Shown here: piece after piece, positions 32,681-41,615 of the stretch
Numbering within the stretch: the stretch's first letter is position 1
How the letters are laid out: the number at the start of each line of letters is the position of its first letter
Assembly (NCBI RefSeq): GCF_000617925.1
Contig: NZ_BAMT01000011.1
Span: 1-64,000, forward strand
Direction: 5' to 3'
Length of the DNA stretch: 64,000 nt
Source: Methylobacillus glycogenes JCM 2850
GTDB lineage: Bacteria > Pseudomonadota > Gammaproteobacteria > Burkholderiales > Methylophilaceae
Translations under genes and position numbers: made by a program
The notes under the pieces: model-generated
What the model was told of the DNA's origin: nothing
The model's database searches: none
What the model saw: the letters and a program-made list of their open reading frames with translations, nothing else

Positions 32681-32720
32681 TGCACCAATGTGGAATCTGA
32701 CTGTTTCCCTTAATGGTGCA
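32681..32720. promoter_or_regulatory. NtrC-like half-sites upstream of cobA
   Basis: TGCACCA (32681-32687) and TGGTGCA (32714-32720) are inverted good half-sites, each with a weaker partner five bases away. They are 85-125 bp upstream of the -24 element. Confidence 0.5.
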
Positions 32721-32783
32721 TAAAGTGTTTAAGTAGCCAAGCCGCCTTGTGGGCGGCCTGGCAGTCCCGTCTGATGATCAAGC

Positions 32784-34201
32784 TCAGAAGGTGTACATCA
32801 TGGTCAGCCACAGCTTCTCGGTATCACGCACCCGCCCGGCAGCATTGTTGCCTGGCAGCAGGGTGTACTGATCTTTCTCGCTGTATTTGCCATATTCAAG
32901 TTTGGTCCACAGGTGCGGGTTGACGTTGTAGGTCACGGCCGCATTCCACTCAGTACCAAATTTATCGCCAAAGCCGCCACCCACGGTGTTGAAGTGCGTA
33001 TCGGACTTCAGCACGTGGTAATCGGCAAAGAAGAGGAAATCACCCCATTTGTAATTGGCGGTCACAAAGCTGTCTTTGAGACCTTCAACCGGAGTGGTAA
33101 GGAATTTATCCACCCAGCCCTGGAACAAGTGGTTGGTGCCAAACGGGGTCTGGAAAGCATATTGGCCGCTGTTGCTGGATAACAGCTCTTGATCCACGCG
33201 CAGACTGAAATTGCCATATGCGGCACCACCGCCCAGCTTGTAGTAGTGCGCATCTATGCGCGCATCGCCACCGCTGAAGTCGGTCTGCTTGGCATATTCG
33301 GCGGTGTAGAGCGCCTTCCAGTCCGGGGTGTAGGGGTGCACGCCATCCAGACGCAGACCTATGATTTTGTTGCCCTGGTCTGCACCCTGGTTGAGATTGC
33401 CATTCTTGCCTGCGGCTAGGCCGCCGTTGGCAGCAGCGTTGCCAAACCAGGCGCGGCCATAGCCCAGGTCATCAAAGCTAGAGAAATAGCCATAGCCCAC
33501 CAGGGATTCAGTGGGAGATAAACGGTATTTGAGATTGACGATTTCCAGCGCGCCGTCACTGCGCAGCTTGGAGGTGATTTGCTGCACGCGCTCAAGATGG
33601 CCGAGGAAGATTTCGGTATCCGGTACGCTCTTGTTGAGCAGGGTGGCACCGTCGAATACCTGCATCAACTGGCGGAAGGCGATATCACCGACAAAACGCA
33701 CATTATCCAGATTGATCTGCTGGCGGCCCAGGCGCAGGCGGTTGTTCTTGATGCCAGTCCAGTCCACATACAGTTGGTTGATGCCGGTATAGTCCGGGTC
33801 CACAATCTTGGCGTATTCCAACTTGTCCGGCTGGTTGGAAACGCTGTTGATCAGGCTGCCATTGGTGCTGTCGTTGTAATCATCCTTGAATTTGCTCACG
33901 TCTATCAGTTGCGCGCCAAAGCTGAAGTTGTGGAAGGGCGCGGTCTGCCAGCCAGCAGGGTGCGCAGGGTGACGGCATTGGCGTCCTTGAGTGGTGCACC
34001 CGCAGGCGAGTTGCCATCCTGTTCCACATGTTCATAGCGCAGGCGCAGGCTGCTGAGATTTTTGCCCGTTTTCACTGCATCCATAAAGGTGTATTCCGGC
34101 AGCACTTCCTCGGCCTGGGCGCTGTAGGCTGTCCCCAGCGCCAGCAGCATAAGCGTGCGCCAACAAGCTTGACGCAGGCTGAAACTCGAATTACTTTGCA
34201 T
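32784..34201 (-). CDS. Outer-membrane porin, alginate-export family (one base missing)
   Basis: Restored length 472 aa. Starts at 34201 behind AAGGAGCAACAC, with a signal peptide (MQSNSSFSLRQACWRTLMLL then ALGTAYSAQA). The rest shows alternating beta strands and ends with aromatic MYTF, as in beta-barrels (KLWLTMMYTF). The frame breaks near 33953 (CTGGGCTGG reads CTGGCTGG). Similar porins accompany nitrate genes in related bacteria and may pass nitrate through the outer membrane; the substrate is inferred from context only. Confidence 0.85.
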
Positions 34202-34241
34202 GTGTTGCTCCTTGTTCTTGAGATGAGGGTGATGTAGTAGG

Positions 34242-34268
34242 GGCCCGTCCTGACCGACGGGCCTTTTT
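34242..34268 (+). terminator. Hairpin with a T run facing against the operon
   Basis: GGCCCGTC (34242-34249) pairs with GACGGGCC (34256-34263) over a 6-nt loop, followed by TTTTT on the + strand. It lies between nrtD and the porin gene, both on the minus strand. On the minus strand it is a hairpin without a T run. Confidence 0.6.
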
Positions 34269-34271
34269 GCT

Positions 34272-35077
34272 TTATGCCGCCATATGCGCATGGCGCTCGT
34301 AAAGAAACTTCAACACTTCGCTGCGCAAATGGTTGTAGTGGCTGTTTTCGGCAAGCTCCAGGCGGAGGCGTGGTCGCGGCAGATCCACAGGCAAGATATC
34401 GCCTATGGTTGCGCCCGGGCCGTTGGTCATCATGACGATGCGGTCTGATAGCAGCACGGCTTCATCCACATCGTGCGTCACCATCACTGCGGTGCAGCCG
34501 CGCTTGGCCATAATGCCCATGAGCTCATCCTGCAAATGCGCGCGTGTCAGTGCATCCAACGCACCAAAAGGCTCGTCTAGCAGCAAAACCTTGGGTTCCA
34601 TCGCCAGCGCACGGGCAATGCCCACGCGCTGCTTCATGCCGCCGGAGATTTCATTGGGGCGCTTGTCTGCTGCGTGCGCCAGACCTACCAGTCAATGGCC
34701 GCCTGGGTGCGTTTGGCCAGCTGGGCCTTGCTTTCTTCTGCGCCAAACACGCGCTCTACCGCCAGATAGACATTCTGGAAGCAGCTGAGCCAGGGCAGCA
34801 GCGAGTGGTTTTGAAACACCACTGCGCGTTCCGGGCCTGGGCCTGCAATTTCACGCCCGGCGCAGAACAGATTGCCCGCGCTTGGTTGCAACAGCCCGGC
34901 AATCAGATTGAGCACGGTAGATTTGCCGCAACCGGAGTGACCGATGATGGAAATGAACTCACCTTCACGGATGTTGAGGTTGACGTGTTTCAGGGCCTCA
35001 AAGCGGCCTTTCTTGGTGTGGAAGGTCATATTGACGTCTTCCAGCTGTACGTATCTTTCCTGCAGAATTTTTTCCAT
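34272..35077 (-). CDS. nrtD: Nitrate ABC transporter ATP-binding protein (one base missing)
   Basis: Restored length 268 aa. Walker A is GHSGCGKST (about residues 47-55), the signature region reads ISGGMKQRVGIARAL, and Walker B is VLLLDEPFGALD. Start 35077 is preferred to 35083 because AAGGA is six bases upstream of it. The frame breaks near 34688 (GGG read as GG; DWVGLAHAADKRP expected). It powers nitrate uptake with NrtA and NrtB. Only one ATPase is present; there is no NrtC-type fusion. Confidence 0.92.
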
Positions 35078-35102
35078 GATCATTCCTTATGTTCTGAGGT
35101 GA

Positions 35103-35989
35103 CTATTCATAACTGAAGCGGTTTGCCAGAGAAGTGAGCATAAGCTCCAGCAGCAGGCCGACGATGCCAACCACGAAGATGGCGATGATGATGTGCTCTA
35201 CGTTGAGGTTGTTCCATTCATCCCACACCCAGAAGCCTATGCCTACGCCGCCAGTCAGCATTTCAGCCGCCACAATCACCAGCCAGGCCACGCCTATGGA
35301 CAGGCGCACGCCTGTCATCATGTAGGGCAGCACAAAGGGGAAGAGAATGCGGGTGACGATCTTCCACTCCGAGAGATTGAGTACCTTGGCCACATTCATA
35401 TAGTCCTGAGGAACCTTGCTGACACCGACGGCGGTGTTGATAATCATGGGCCAGATGGCGAGATGAAGATCACCCAGATGGCGGCCGGGTTGGCGGCCTT
35501 GAACACCAGCAGACCTATAGGCAGCCAGGCCAGTGGCGACACCGGGCGCAGAATGCCGATGATGGGCGCTGCCATGCGCGACATAAACTGAAAGCGGCCG
35601 ATGATAAAGCCCAGCGGAATGCCTATCAGCGCTGCCAAACCAAAGCCCAGGCCCACGCGCTCTAGCGAGGCGAGGATATTCCAGCCTATGCCTAGGTCAT
35701 TGGGGCTGTTGCGGTAGAACGGGTCGCTGAATAGCTCAGTGGCGGCATGCCAGGTACTGAGCGGGCCGGGCAGGCTGGCGTTCTGGTGCGAAATCAGCGT
35801 CCAGATTGCCAGCATGAATAACAGCCCAGCTACAGGTGGCAACAGCCATTGCAGAAAGGCGCGCACACGCAGGGCAAATGGCGTGCTGGGCAAGCGTGAT
35901 GGCGTGGGGCTGGTGGCCTTGCTTTGAGTCTGGCTTTGCGACTCGGCCATTGCCCCTGAGCTATCCTTGGTGATGCTGGCGGTGGTCAT
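35103..35989 (-). CDS. nrtB: Nitrate ABC transporter permease (one base missing)
   Basis: Restored length 295 aa with about six membrane helices. The BPD-transport motif lies in LNLSEWKIVTRILFPFVLPY. N-terminal 40 residues are polar and variable. The frame breaks near 35459 (ATC-TCG-GCC read as TCGCC). AAGGGAG precedes the start. It belongs to the NrtB/SsuC/TauC permease group and is placed by its neighbours. Confidence 0.92.
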
Positions 35990-36042
35990 CGTGGTGCTCC
36001 CTTATAGTTAGATATAAATGCTGCTGCCTAGTGAGTGATATT

Positions 36043-37349
36043 TCAGGTCTTGATCTTGAAACCGTTGGCATAAGCTTGGGGTCTTTGCCATCCCATACCA
36101 CGCCATCAATCAGCTTGCTGCTGCGCATGGGGTCTGTGGGTACAGCGACCCCCAGTGATTTGGCAGCCTCGGTATAGATATCGATGCGGTTGACCTTTTT
36201 GGCCACAGCTAGGTAATCAGGGTCGGTCTTGAGCAGGCCCCAGCGCTTGTGCTGGGTGAGGAACCACATGCCGTCTGAGAGGTAAGGGAAGGTCACCTTG
36301 CCGTCATTGAAAAACTTCATGAAGTTGGGGTCTTCCCACTTCTTGCCTATGCCGTTGTCGTAATGACCCAGGAAGCGGCCTTCAATCACTTCTTCCGGTG
36401 CATTGACGTAAGCCTTGCCAGCAATCAACTTGGCAACCGCAGGGCGGTTGGCGGTGGCGTCTATATAACGGCAGGCCTCGAGTATGGCCTTGGTCATGGC
36501 TAGCGCCGTATTCGGATATTTGCTGACAAATTCAGCAGTCGTGCCCAGCACTTTTTCCGGGTGGTCTACCCAGATATCCTGCGTGGTGGCCACGGTGTAG
36601 CCAACCTTGTCGTAAATCGCACGTGCATTCCAGGGCTCACCCACGCAATAGCCATCCATATTGCCTATGCGCATATTGGCCACCATTTGCGGCGGCGGCA
36701 CGACGATGGTTTTGACGTCCTTGAGCGGGTGTATGCCGTAGCTTGCCAGCCAGTAGTACAGCCACATGGCGTGGGTGCCAGTGGGGAAAGTCTGGGCAAA
36801 GGTGAAATCGCGGTTTTCGTTATCCAGCAGGCGCTTCAGGGTAGCGCCGCTGGTGACGCCCTTGTCCTTGAGCTGGTTGGCCAGTGTGATGCCCTGACCG
36901 TTGTTGTTGAGCGTCAGCAGAATATTCATATCCTTCTGCTGGCCGCCTATGCCCATCTGCACGCCGTAAACCATGCCGTAAAGCATATGCGCGGCATGCA
37001 GCTCGCCATTCACCACCTTGTCGCGCACCCCGGCCCAGGAGGCTTCCTTGGAAGGCACTATCTTGATGCCGTATTTCTTGTCAAAACCCATCTGCGCCGC
37101 CACAACGATAGGCGCACAGTCAGTCAATGGAATAAAGCCTATCTTCACTTCGGGCAGCTCGGGCGCATCACTGCCTGCCGCCGAGGTTTGCGTTTGCATG
37201 GCGCCGGGCAAGATATTCAGCATGGCGGCAGCCCCCAGGGTGCTGGCCATGGCCTGGCGGAAAAACTGTCGCCGACTCTGGTCGGTGGTGAGTTCCGGGC
37301 TTGCCGTGCTGACCATCGCTTCTGATGGTGTGGTGTCGGTTTTATTCAT
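36043..37349 (-). CDS. nrtA: Nitrate ABC transporter substrate-binding protein (one base missing near the end)
   Basis: Restored length 435 aa. It has a twin-arginine signal (SRRQFFRQAMASTLGAAAM, residues 25-43), so it is probably exported folded by Tat. The mature part has VKIGFIPLTDCAPIVVAAQM and VPPPQMVANMRIGNMDGYCVGEPW, typical of NrtA. One G is missing near 36075; with it the end reads KAYANGFKIKT and stops at 36043. It is the first gene after a long regulated leader. Confidence 0.93.
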
Positions 37350-37394
37350 CGTGGCTCCTGCAGTCAGTGATTGAAGTTCAAAGCGCCAAAACAA

Positions 37395-37446
37395 AAAGGC
37401 GTCCTGATGACAGACGTTTTGTCTGTCATCAGGACGCCTTTGTCCT
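37395..37446 (-). promoter_or_regulatory. ANTAR-type antitermination leader of nrtA with very strong terminator
   Basis: In the RNA direction AGGAC-AAAGGC-GTCCT (37446-37431) forms a 5-bp stem with a hexaloop having A1 and G4. Its loop and 3' arm are also the start of a perfect 21-bp terminator stem (37441-37421 with 37415-37395, loop AAAAC) followed by TTTTGTTTT. The nirB leader has the same layout. Two further hairpins lie upstream (37530-37502, an 11-bp stem; 37494-37470). Confidence 0.8.
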
Positions 37447-37593
37447 TGGTCTCTAGCCCTATGTTGTTTTAAAGCGGAAAAATCCAGCTTTAAGTTGCTT
37501 CAAGCATCTGGTGGTATGCCAGATGCTTGAATACTGCTGATGCTGTGCAAATCATGTTACCCGCCGTTGGATAACAGGACTTAACAAGGTATT

Positions 37594-37610
37594 AGCAAAG
37601 GCTGTGCCAA
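37594..37610 (-). promoter_or_regulatory. Sigma-54 promoter of nrtABD
   Basis: Minus-strand TTGGCACAGCCTTTGCT is a near-perfect -24/-12 element with GG-N10-GC. The predicted start near 37582 gives a leader of about 230 nt that contains the ANTAR-type hairpin and terminator. Confidence 0.78.
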
Positions 37611-37697
37611 GCAGGGTTTTAGCGATTAATGCTATGTTTTTAATGGATATTTTTGGTTAAACTTGCAGATCGGTGATTGTGTGATGCCATGGCGCAT

Positions 37698-37722
37698 TGC
37701 ACTACCCGTGTGCGATTGCACC
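37698..37722. promoter_or_regulatory. NtrC-like sites upstream of nrtA
   Basis: TGCACT-ACCCG-TGTGCG (37698-37714) and a TGCACC half-site (37717-37722) lie about 90-110 bp above the -24 element. The first matches the NtrC dyad at 9 of 12 positions. Confidence 0.5.
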
Positions 37723-37749
37723 ATTAATTTGCCGGAATGGTGCCTGCTG

Positions 37750-39006
37750 TTACTTGGCGAGAATGTTGTCTGCTACATCAATAATCTTGCGATTTTGTTC
37801 CATGGCGGTACTGCGCATGATCTTATAGGCCTCCACTTCGCTGATGCCCAGCTTGCTCATGAGTTGACCCTTGGCACGCTCTATCTGCTTGCGCTCGGTG
37901 AGGGCTTTTTTGGTCTCGGATAACTCGTTTTCAATTTCGGCAATCTGTTGCGACTGTTGCTGCAATAAAGAAACGATAGATTCCATGGGGTAGGGATGCA
38001 GCGGATCGTGCGCCTGGAAGGTATAGGCGTTTTCCACTGGAATGGAGAGGTTGAAGAAGGCATTGTCCATGGTTGGCGAGGGTGCAGGTTGCTGGCGCAA
38101 CTGCTGTAGATATTGTCGCGTGCGCTCCAGATCGGCCTTGGCATCACTGACCAGGGTTTCCAGCGTGTCGTGCATATCCTTGATCAACTGGCATTGAATC
38201 TGCCAGATATCTGCCAGACGTTGGCTGCACAGCTCAAACCAGGGCTTGCCATCCTGCGCCTGTAGCGCTTGACCATCCTTGGCCTGGGTGAGCTTGTGCC
38301 TGAACTGCTGATGCTTGTGGGCATGTGGACTCGCCATGGCGCTTGCCCAGGCTTGTCGCATGGGGTCGCCGCCAAACTGGCAGAACGATTCAAAGTGCCT
38401 GTCCTGCAAGGCGACCAGTTCCAGCAGTTTGTGCTGATGTTCCTGCTGCGCCGTGCCCGAGCCAAATAAATAAGACCCCACCGCACGCTCCTGCCCGGCA
38501 AACTCCTTGCCTTGCACCAGGTTATAGAGTGCGAGCATATAAGTGGATATGCGGCTATTCACGGCATTGTCGGTAATGTCGAAAATCAGCGAGATCAGGC
38601 TGCCGATAAAACGATTGTAGGACTGTATACAGTCATGGAAAGAAATACGCTGCAAAGTGATCTGGTGGCGTAGCGAAGTGAGCTGGTCAAAGCCGAGCAG
38701 CGTCCAGGCCAGCAGGGTGAGTTGCTTGGCAGGCACTTGCGCATGATCGGCTAGGTGACGTTGCAGGGCTGCGCGGAATTGCACTTCCAGGTTTTGGTTC
38801 TCGGCAATGATGTCACCACGTTCATTGCCAAAGCGCTGGCCGGAAGAGGCCAGAAACAGGCAGCTGGCACCACGCTCTGCCTGCAATTGATGAATTACCA
38901 GGCTGATGGTTTCGATCAGGCCTGTGCAGGTTGATAAACCTTCCAGCTCTTCGATATGGCGTTGCTTGGCCAGGAGTATGGTGTGGTCAGGCGTTAATTC
39001 ATTCAT
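37750..39006 (-). CDS. nasR: Nitrate-sensing antitermination regulator (NIT and ANTAR domains)
   Basis: 418 aa. The N-terminal 300 residues form a helical nitrate/nitrite-sensing NIT domain (LVIHQLQAERGASCLFLASS near 36-55; ISTYMLALYNLVQGKEFAGQERA near 155-177). The C-terminal 60 residues are an ANTAR RNA-binding domain (RKQIERAKGQLMSKLGISEV then EAYKIMRSTAMEQNRKI). In Klebsiella NasR binds a leader hairpin pair and prevents termination when nitrate is present. The gene lies directly upstream of nrtA in the same direction, and two candidate target leaders are in this window. Confidence 0.93.
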   Translation of the reverse strand: MNELTPDHTILLAKQRHIEELEGLSTCTGLIETISLVIHQLQAERGASCLFLASSGQRFGNERGDIIAENQNLEVQFRAALQRHLADHAQVPAKQLTLLAWTLLGFDQLTSLRHQITLQRISFHDCIQSYNRFIGSLISLIFDITDNAVNSRISTYMLALYNLVQGKEFAGQERAVGSYLFGSGTAQQEHQHKLLELVALQDRHFESFCQFGGDPMRQAWASAMASPHAHKHQQFRHKLTQAKDGQALQAQDGKPWFELCSQRLADIWQIQCQLIKDMHDTLETLVSDAKADLERTRQYLQQLRQQPAPSPTMDNAFFNLSIPVENAYTFQAHDPLHPYPMESIVSLLQQQSQQIAEIENELSETKKALTERKQIERAKGQLMSKLGISEVEAYKIMRSTAMEQNRKIIDVADNILAK

Positions 39007-39083
39007 GATGTGGGTTGGGTAGCAAAAACCATGCGCAGGATGAGGTCAAGGGCTAGAGGATACCGCATTAGCCTAGCCATGCA

Positions 39084-39108
39084 TGATTGATATGATTTTC
39101 ATCAATGA
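39084..39108. promoter_or_regulatory. Inverted repeat upstream of nasR
   Basis: ATTGAT (39086-39091) and ATCAAT (39101-39106) are separated by 9 bp, 80-100 bp before the nasR start. The spacing is wrong for a standard FNR box. Operator identity unknown. Confidence 0.3.
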
Positions 39109-39209
39109 CATGGGGTGGATGATCTGAGGCTGCGATTTTTACAAGCAAGCCAATATTCAGTGCGTGGCCGCTAGCGCAAGTAGGTTTTTGCACCAAGTTG
39201 GGTCATTTT

Positions 39210-41005
39210 TCAGCGCCTGATGTCAGATTGTGGTGCATGGTGGTGGTCTGCCCCCAGGCCGTGCAGGCCAAACTGCTGGCTGGCTAGGCGGCTATATAGC
39301 CCACCCTTGCGGCTCAGCTCTGCAGGCGTGCCGTGCTCAACAATACGGCCCTGATCCAGCACTAAGATACGGTCTGCATTCTGTACTGTTGCCAAGCGGT
39401 GAGCGATCACCAGCGTGGTGCGTCCCTGCATGGCGGCTTCCAGCCCGCGTTGCACCAGGGTCTCAGCTTCTGTATCCAGTGCGCTGGTGGCTTCATCCAG
39501 CAGCAGTATGGGCGCGTTTTTGAGCATGGCACGCGCAATGGCAATGCGCTGGCGCTCGCCGCCAGACAAGCGTGTACCGCGCTCACCGAGGAAGGTCTGG
39601 TAGCCTTCAGGCAAACGCTCAATAAACGGCGCTACCAGCGCGGCACGGGCGGCGGCAATCACCTCTGCATCGCTGGCATCTGGCCGACCATAACGTATAT
39701 TTTCCAGCGCATTGGCAGAGAAAATCACGGGCTCCTGCGGCACGATAGCCATCATGCCGCGCAACTCCGCCAGACTTAGCGCACGGATATCCACACCATT
39801 GATCTTGAGGCTACCGGAGGTGATGTCATAAAAGCGCAGCAAGAGCTGGAACATGGTGCTTTTGCCCGCGCCTGAAGGGCCAACCAGGGCCACAGTTTCA
39901 CCGGGCAGTATCTCAATGCTAAGTTGATCAATCGCTGTTCTGCCTGGGTTGGCAGGATAGTGAAAGCTTACATTTTCAAACTGTATGCTGGCCTGTTCAG
40001 CTTGGGGGATATGGCTGGGCTGGGCCGGGTCTTCAATCTGTGCTTCGGCTTGCAATAGCTCCAGCAAACGTCCGGCCGCCCCGGCAGCGCGCATGATATC
40101 GCCCCAGACTTCTGCCATGGTGCTGACACTGCTGGCTACCAGGCCTGCATAAAGAATAAAGGAGGCAAACTCGCCACTGCTCAAGCTACCCTGGCTGACC
40201 TGACGTGCGCCTACCCACAGCACAAAAACAATGGCGCTGCTGATGCCCGCAATCACCACCGCCGCCATCAGCGCACGTATGCGTATGCGTGCGACCGCAG
40301 TTTTAAAACTCACTTCTATGCGCTGCTTGAAGCGCGCGGCCTCATTGCTTCCTGCGTATAGGATTGCACGGTAGGCATGGCGTTGAGAATTTCCCCAGCC
40401 ATGGCCGAGCTATCGGCAATGCGATCCTGAGATTCACGCGACAGGCGCTTGACCTTGCGGCCTATGATCATGACAGGCAGTGTCACCAGCAGCATCAGGC
40501 CGAGGTTGAGCGCAAACAGGCTCCAGCTGGTCACCGCCAGCATCACCATGCCGCCTATAAACTGGATCAGGCTGCGCAGCCCCATGGAGGCGGAACTGCC
40601 TACCACGGTCTGTATTAGCGTGGTGTCTCCGGTCAGTCTGGACAGCACTTCTCCGGTTTTCAGCGTCTCGAAAAATTGCGGCGATTGCTGAATCACGCGC
40701 TGATAGACCTGGCTGCGCAGATCAGCCGTGACGCGATCTCCCACCCAGGAGACGGTGTAATAACGTGCAGCCACAGTGAAGGCCCAGAACAGCGCCAGCA
40801 CAATCAGCCAGAGAAAATGCTGGTTGAGCTGCTCGCCCGCGCTGCCCATGCCCTCATCAATCAAATCCCTGAACGCCAGAGGCACCAGCAGCAGTGCGGT
40901 GGAGGCAAGCAGCAGCAAGCCCAGCGCCAACGCAATGCGCCAGCGATAGGTATGTAACAGTGGGGTCAGGGTGCTGAGTAAACGGGCTGGGCGAGATGAG
41001 GGCAT
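39210..41005 (-). CDS. ABC exporter, fused membrane and ATPase domains (one base missing)
   Basis: Restored length 598 aa. Six membrane helices (residues 20-310) then an ATPase domain with GPSGAGKST, LSGGERQRIAIARAML and ILLLDEATSALD. This is the half-transporter form seen in MsbA/BmrA-type exporters, acting as a dimer. The frame breaks near 40345 (QEANEAARFKQRIEVSF expected). Substrate not predictable; it is not clearly linked to nitrate genes. Confidence 0.88.
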
Positions 41006-41202
41006 AGCCAGTATGTAAGGCGATTTTGCTCAGTCTGGCAAGTCTAAATTGGCTGACAGATAGCAGGAAGACTGCACTGCCGAGCTTGCAGGCGCTGCTT
41101 GATAATGGCCAGCATTGCCCTTCTCAGGACTAGGTAAAATTGGGCTAGTGTCAGGCCAAGCCAGGCTCGCTACCGCGAGCCCTGGTCAATCTAAATTGTG
41201 CC

Positions 41203-41508
41203 TTAACGGCCTTTGCCGCTGATGGAGCCGCGGTTGAAGTCTTTATCACCCGGCGGAATGCAACGGCCTATGCCAAGTACGCCACCCTGGGTGCCATGCG
41301 GGCAGCCCTGGTTTTCTGGGTATTGCTTGGCAATCTTGTCTGCCTCGGCTTTTTTCACTTTATCCACATACTCCCATTTGCCATTCGGGTGCAGCAGAAT
41401 CTTCTCGCCACTGGCGGTGGTGGTTTCTATGGGCTTGGCACTTTCATCGGCCCAGGCGGGCAGGGTGAAGATCAGGGCAGCCAGCAGGCTGATGTAGCGC
41501 AGTTTCAT
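41203..41508 (-). CDS. Small secreted protein with conserved CIPPGDK C-terminus, paralogue B
   Basis: 101 aa from 41508 with a signal peptide (MKLRYISLLAALIFTLPAWA). The middle TTTASGEKILLHPNGKWEYV parallels paralogue A at 20627. Then a Lys/Glu-rich helix (KVKKAEADKIAK), two Cys 14 residues apart, and CIPPGDKDFNRGSISGKGR at the end. The last 20 residues are nearly identical to paralogue A while the rest has diverged. Divergent from cstA. Function unknown. Confidence 0.75.
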   Translation of the reverse strand: MKLRYISLLAALIFTLPAWADESAKPIETTTASGEKILLHPNGKWEYVDKVKKAEADKIAKQYPENQGCPHGTQGGVLGIGRCIPPGDKDFNRGSISGKGR

Positions 41509-41615
41509 GCTTATCTCACTAGAGTTATAGGTTGGATGCAATGTCTAGCAATATCCGTTCCGGCCGAGTTTGGTTTTATACTGGCGGACATTCGAAAACA
41601 CATGTTAAACCCAAA

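Noticed and set aside
39084-39108. FNR/Anr box upstream of nasR
   Set aside because: The TTGAT and ATCAA arms are 9 bp apart; the FNR consensus needs 4.
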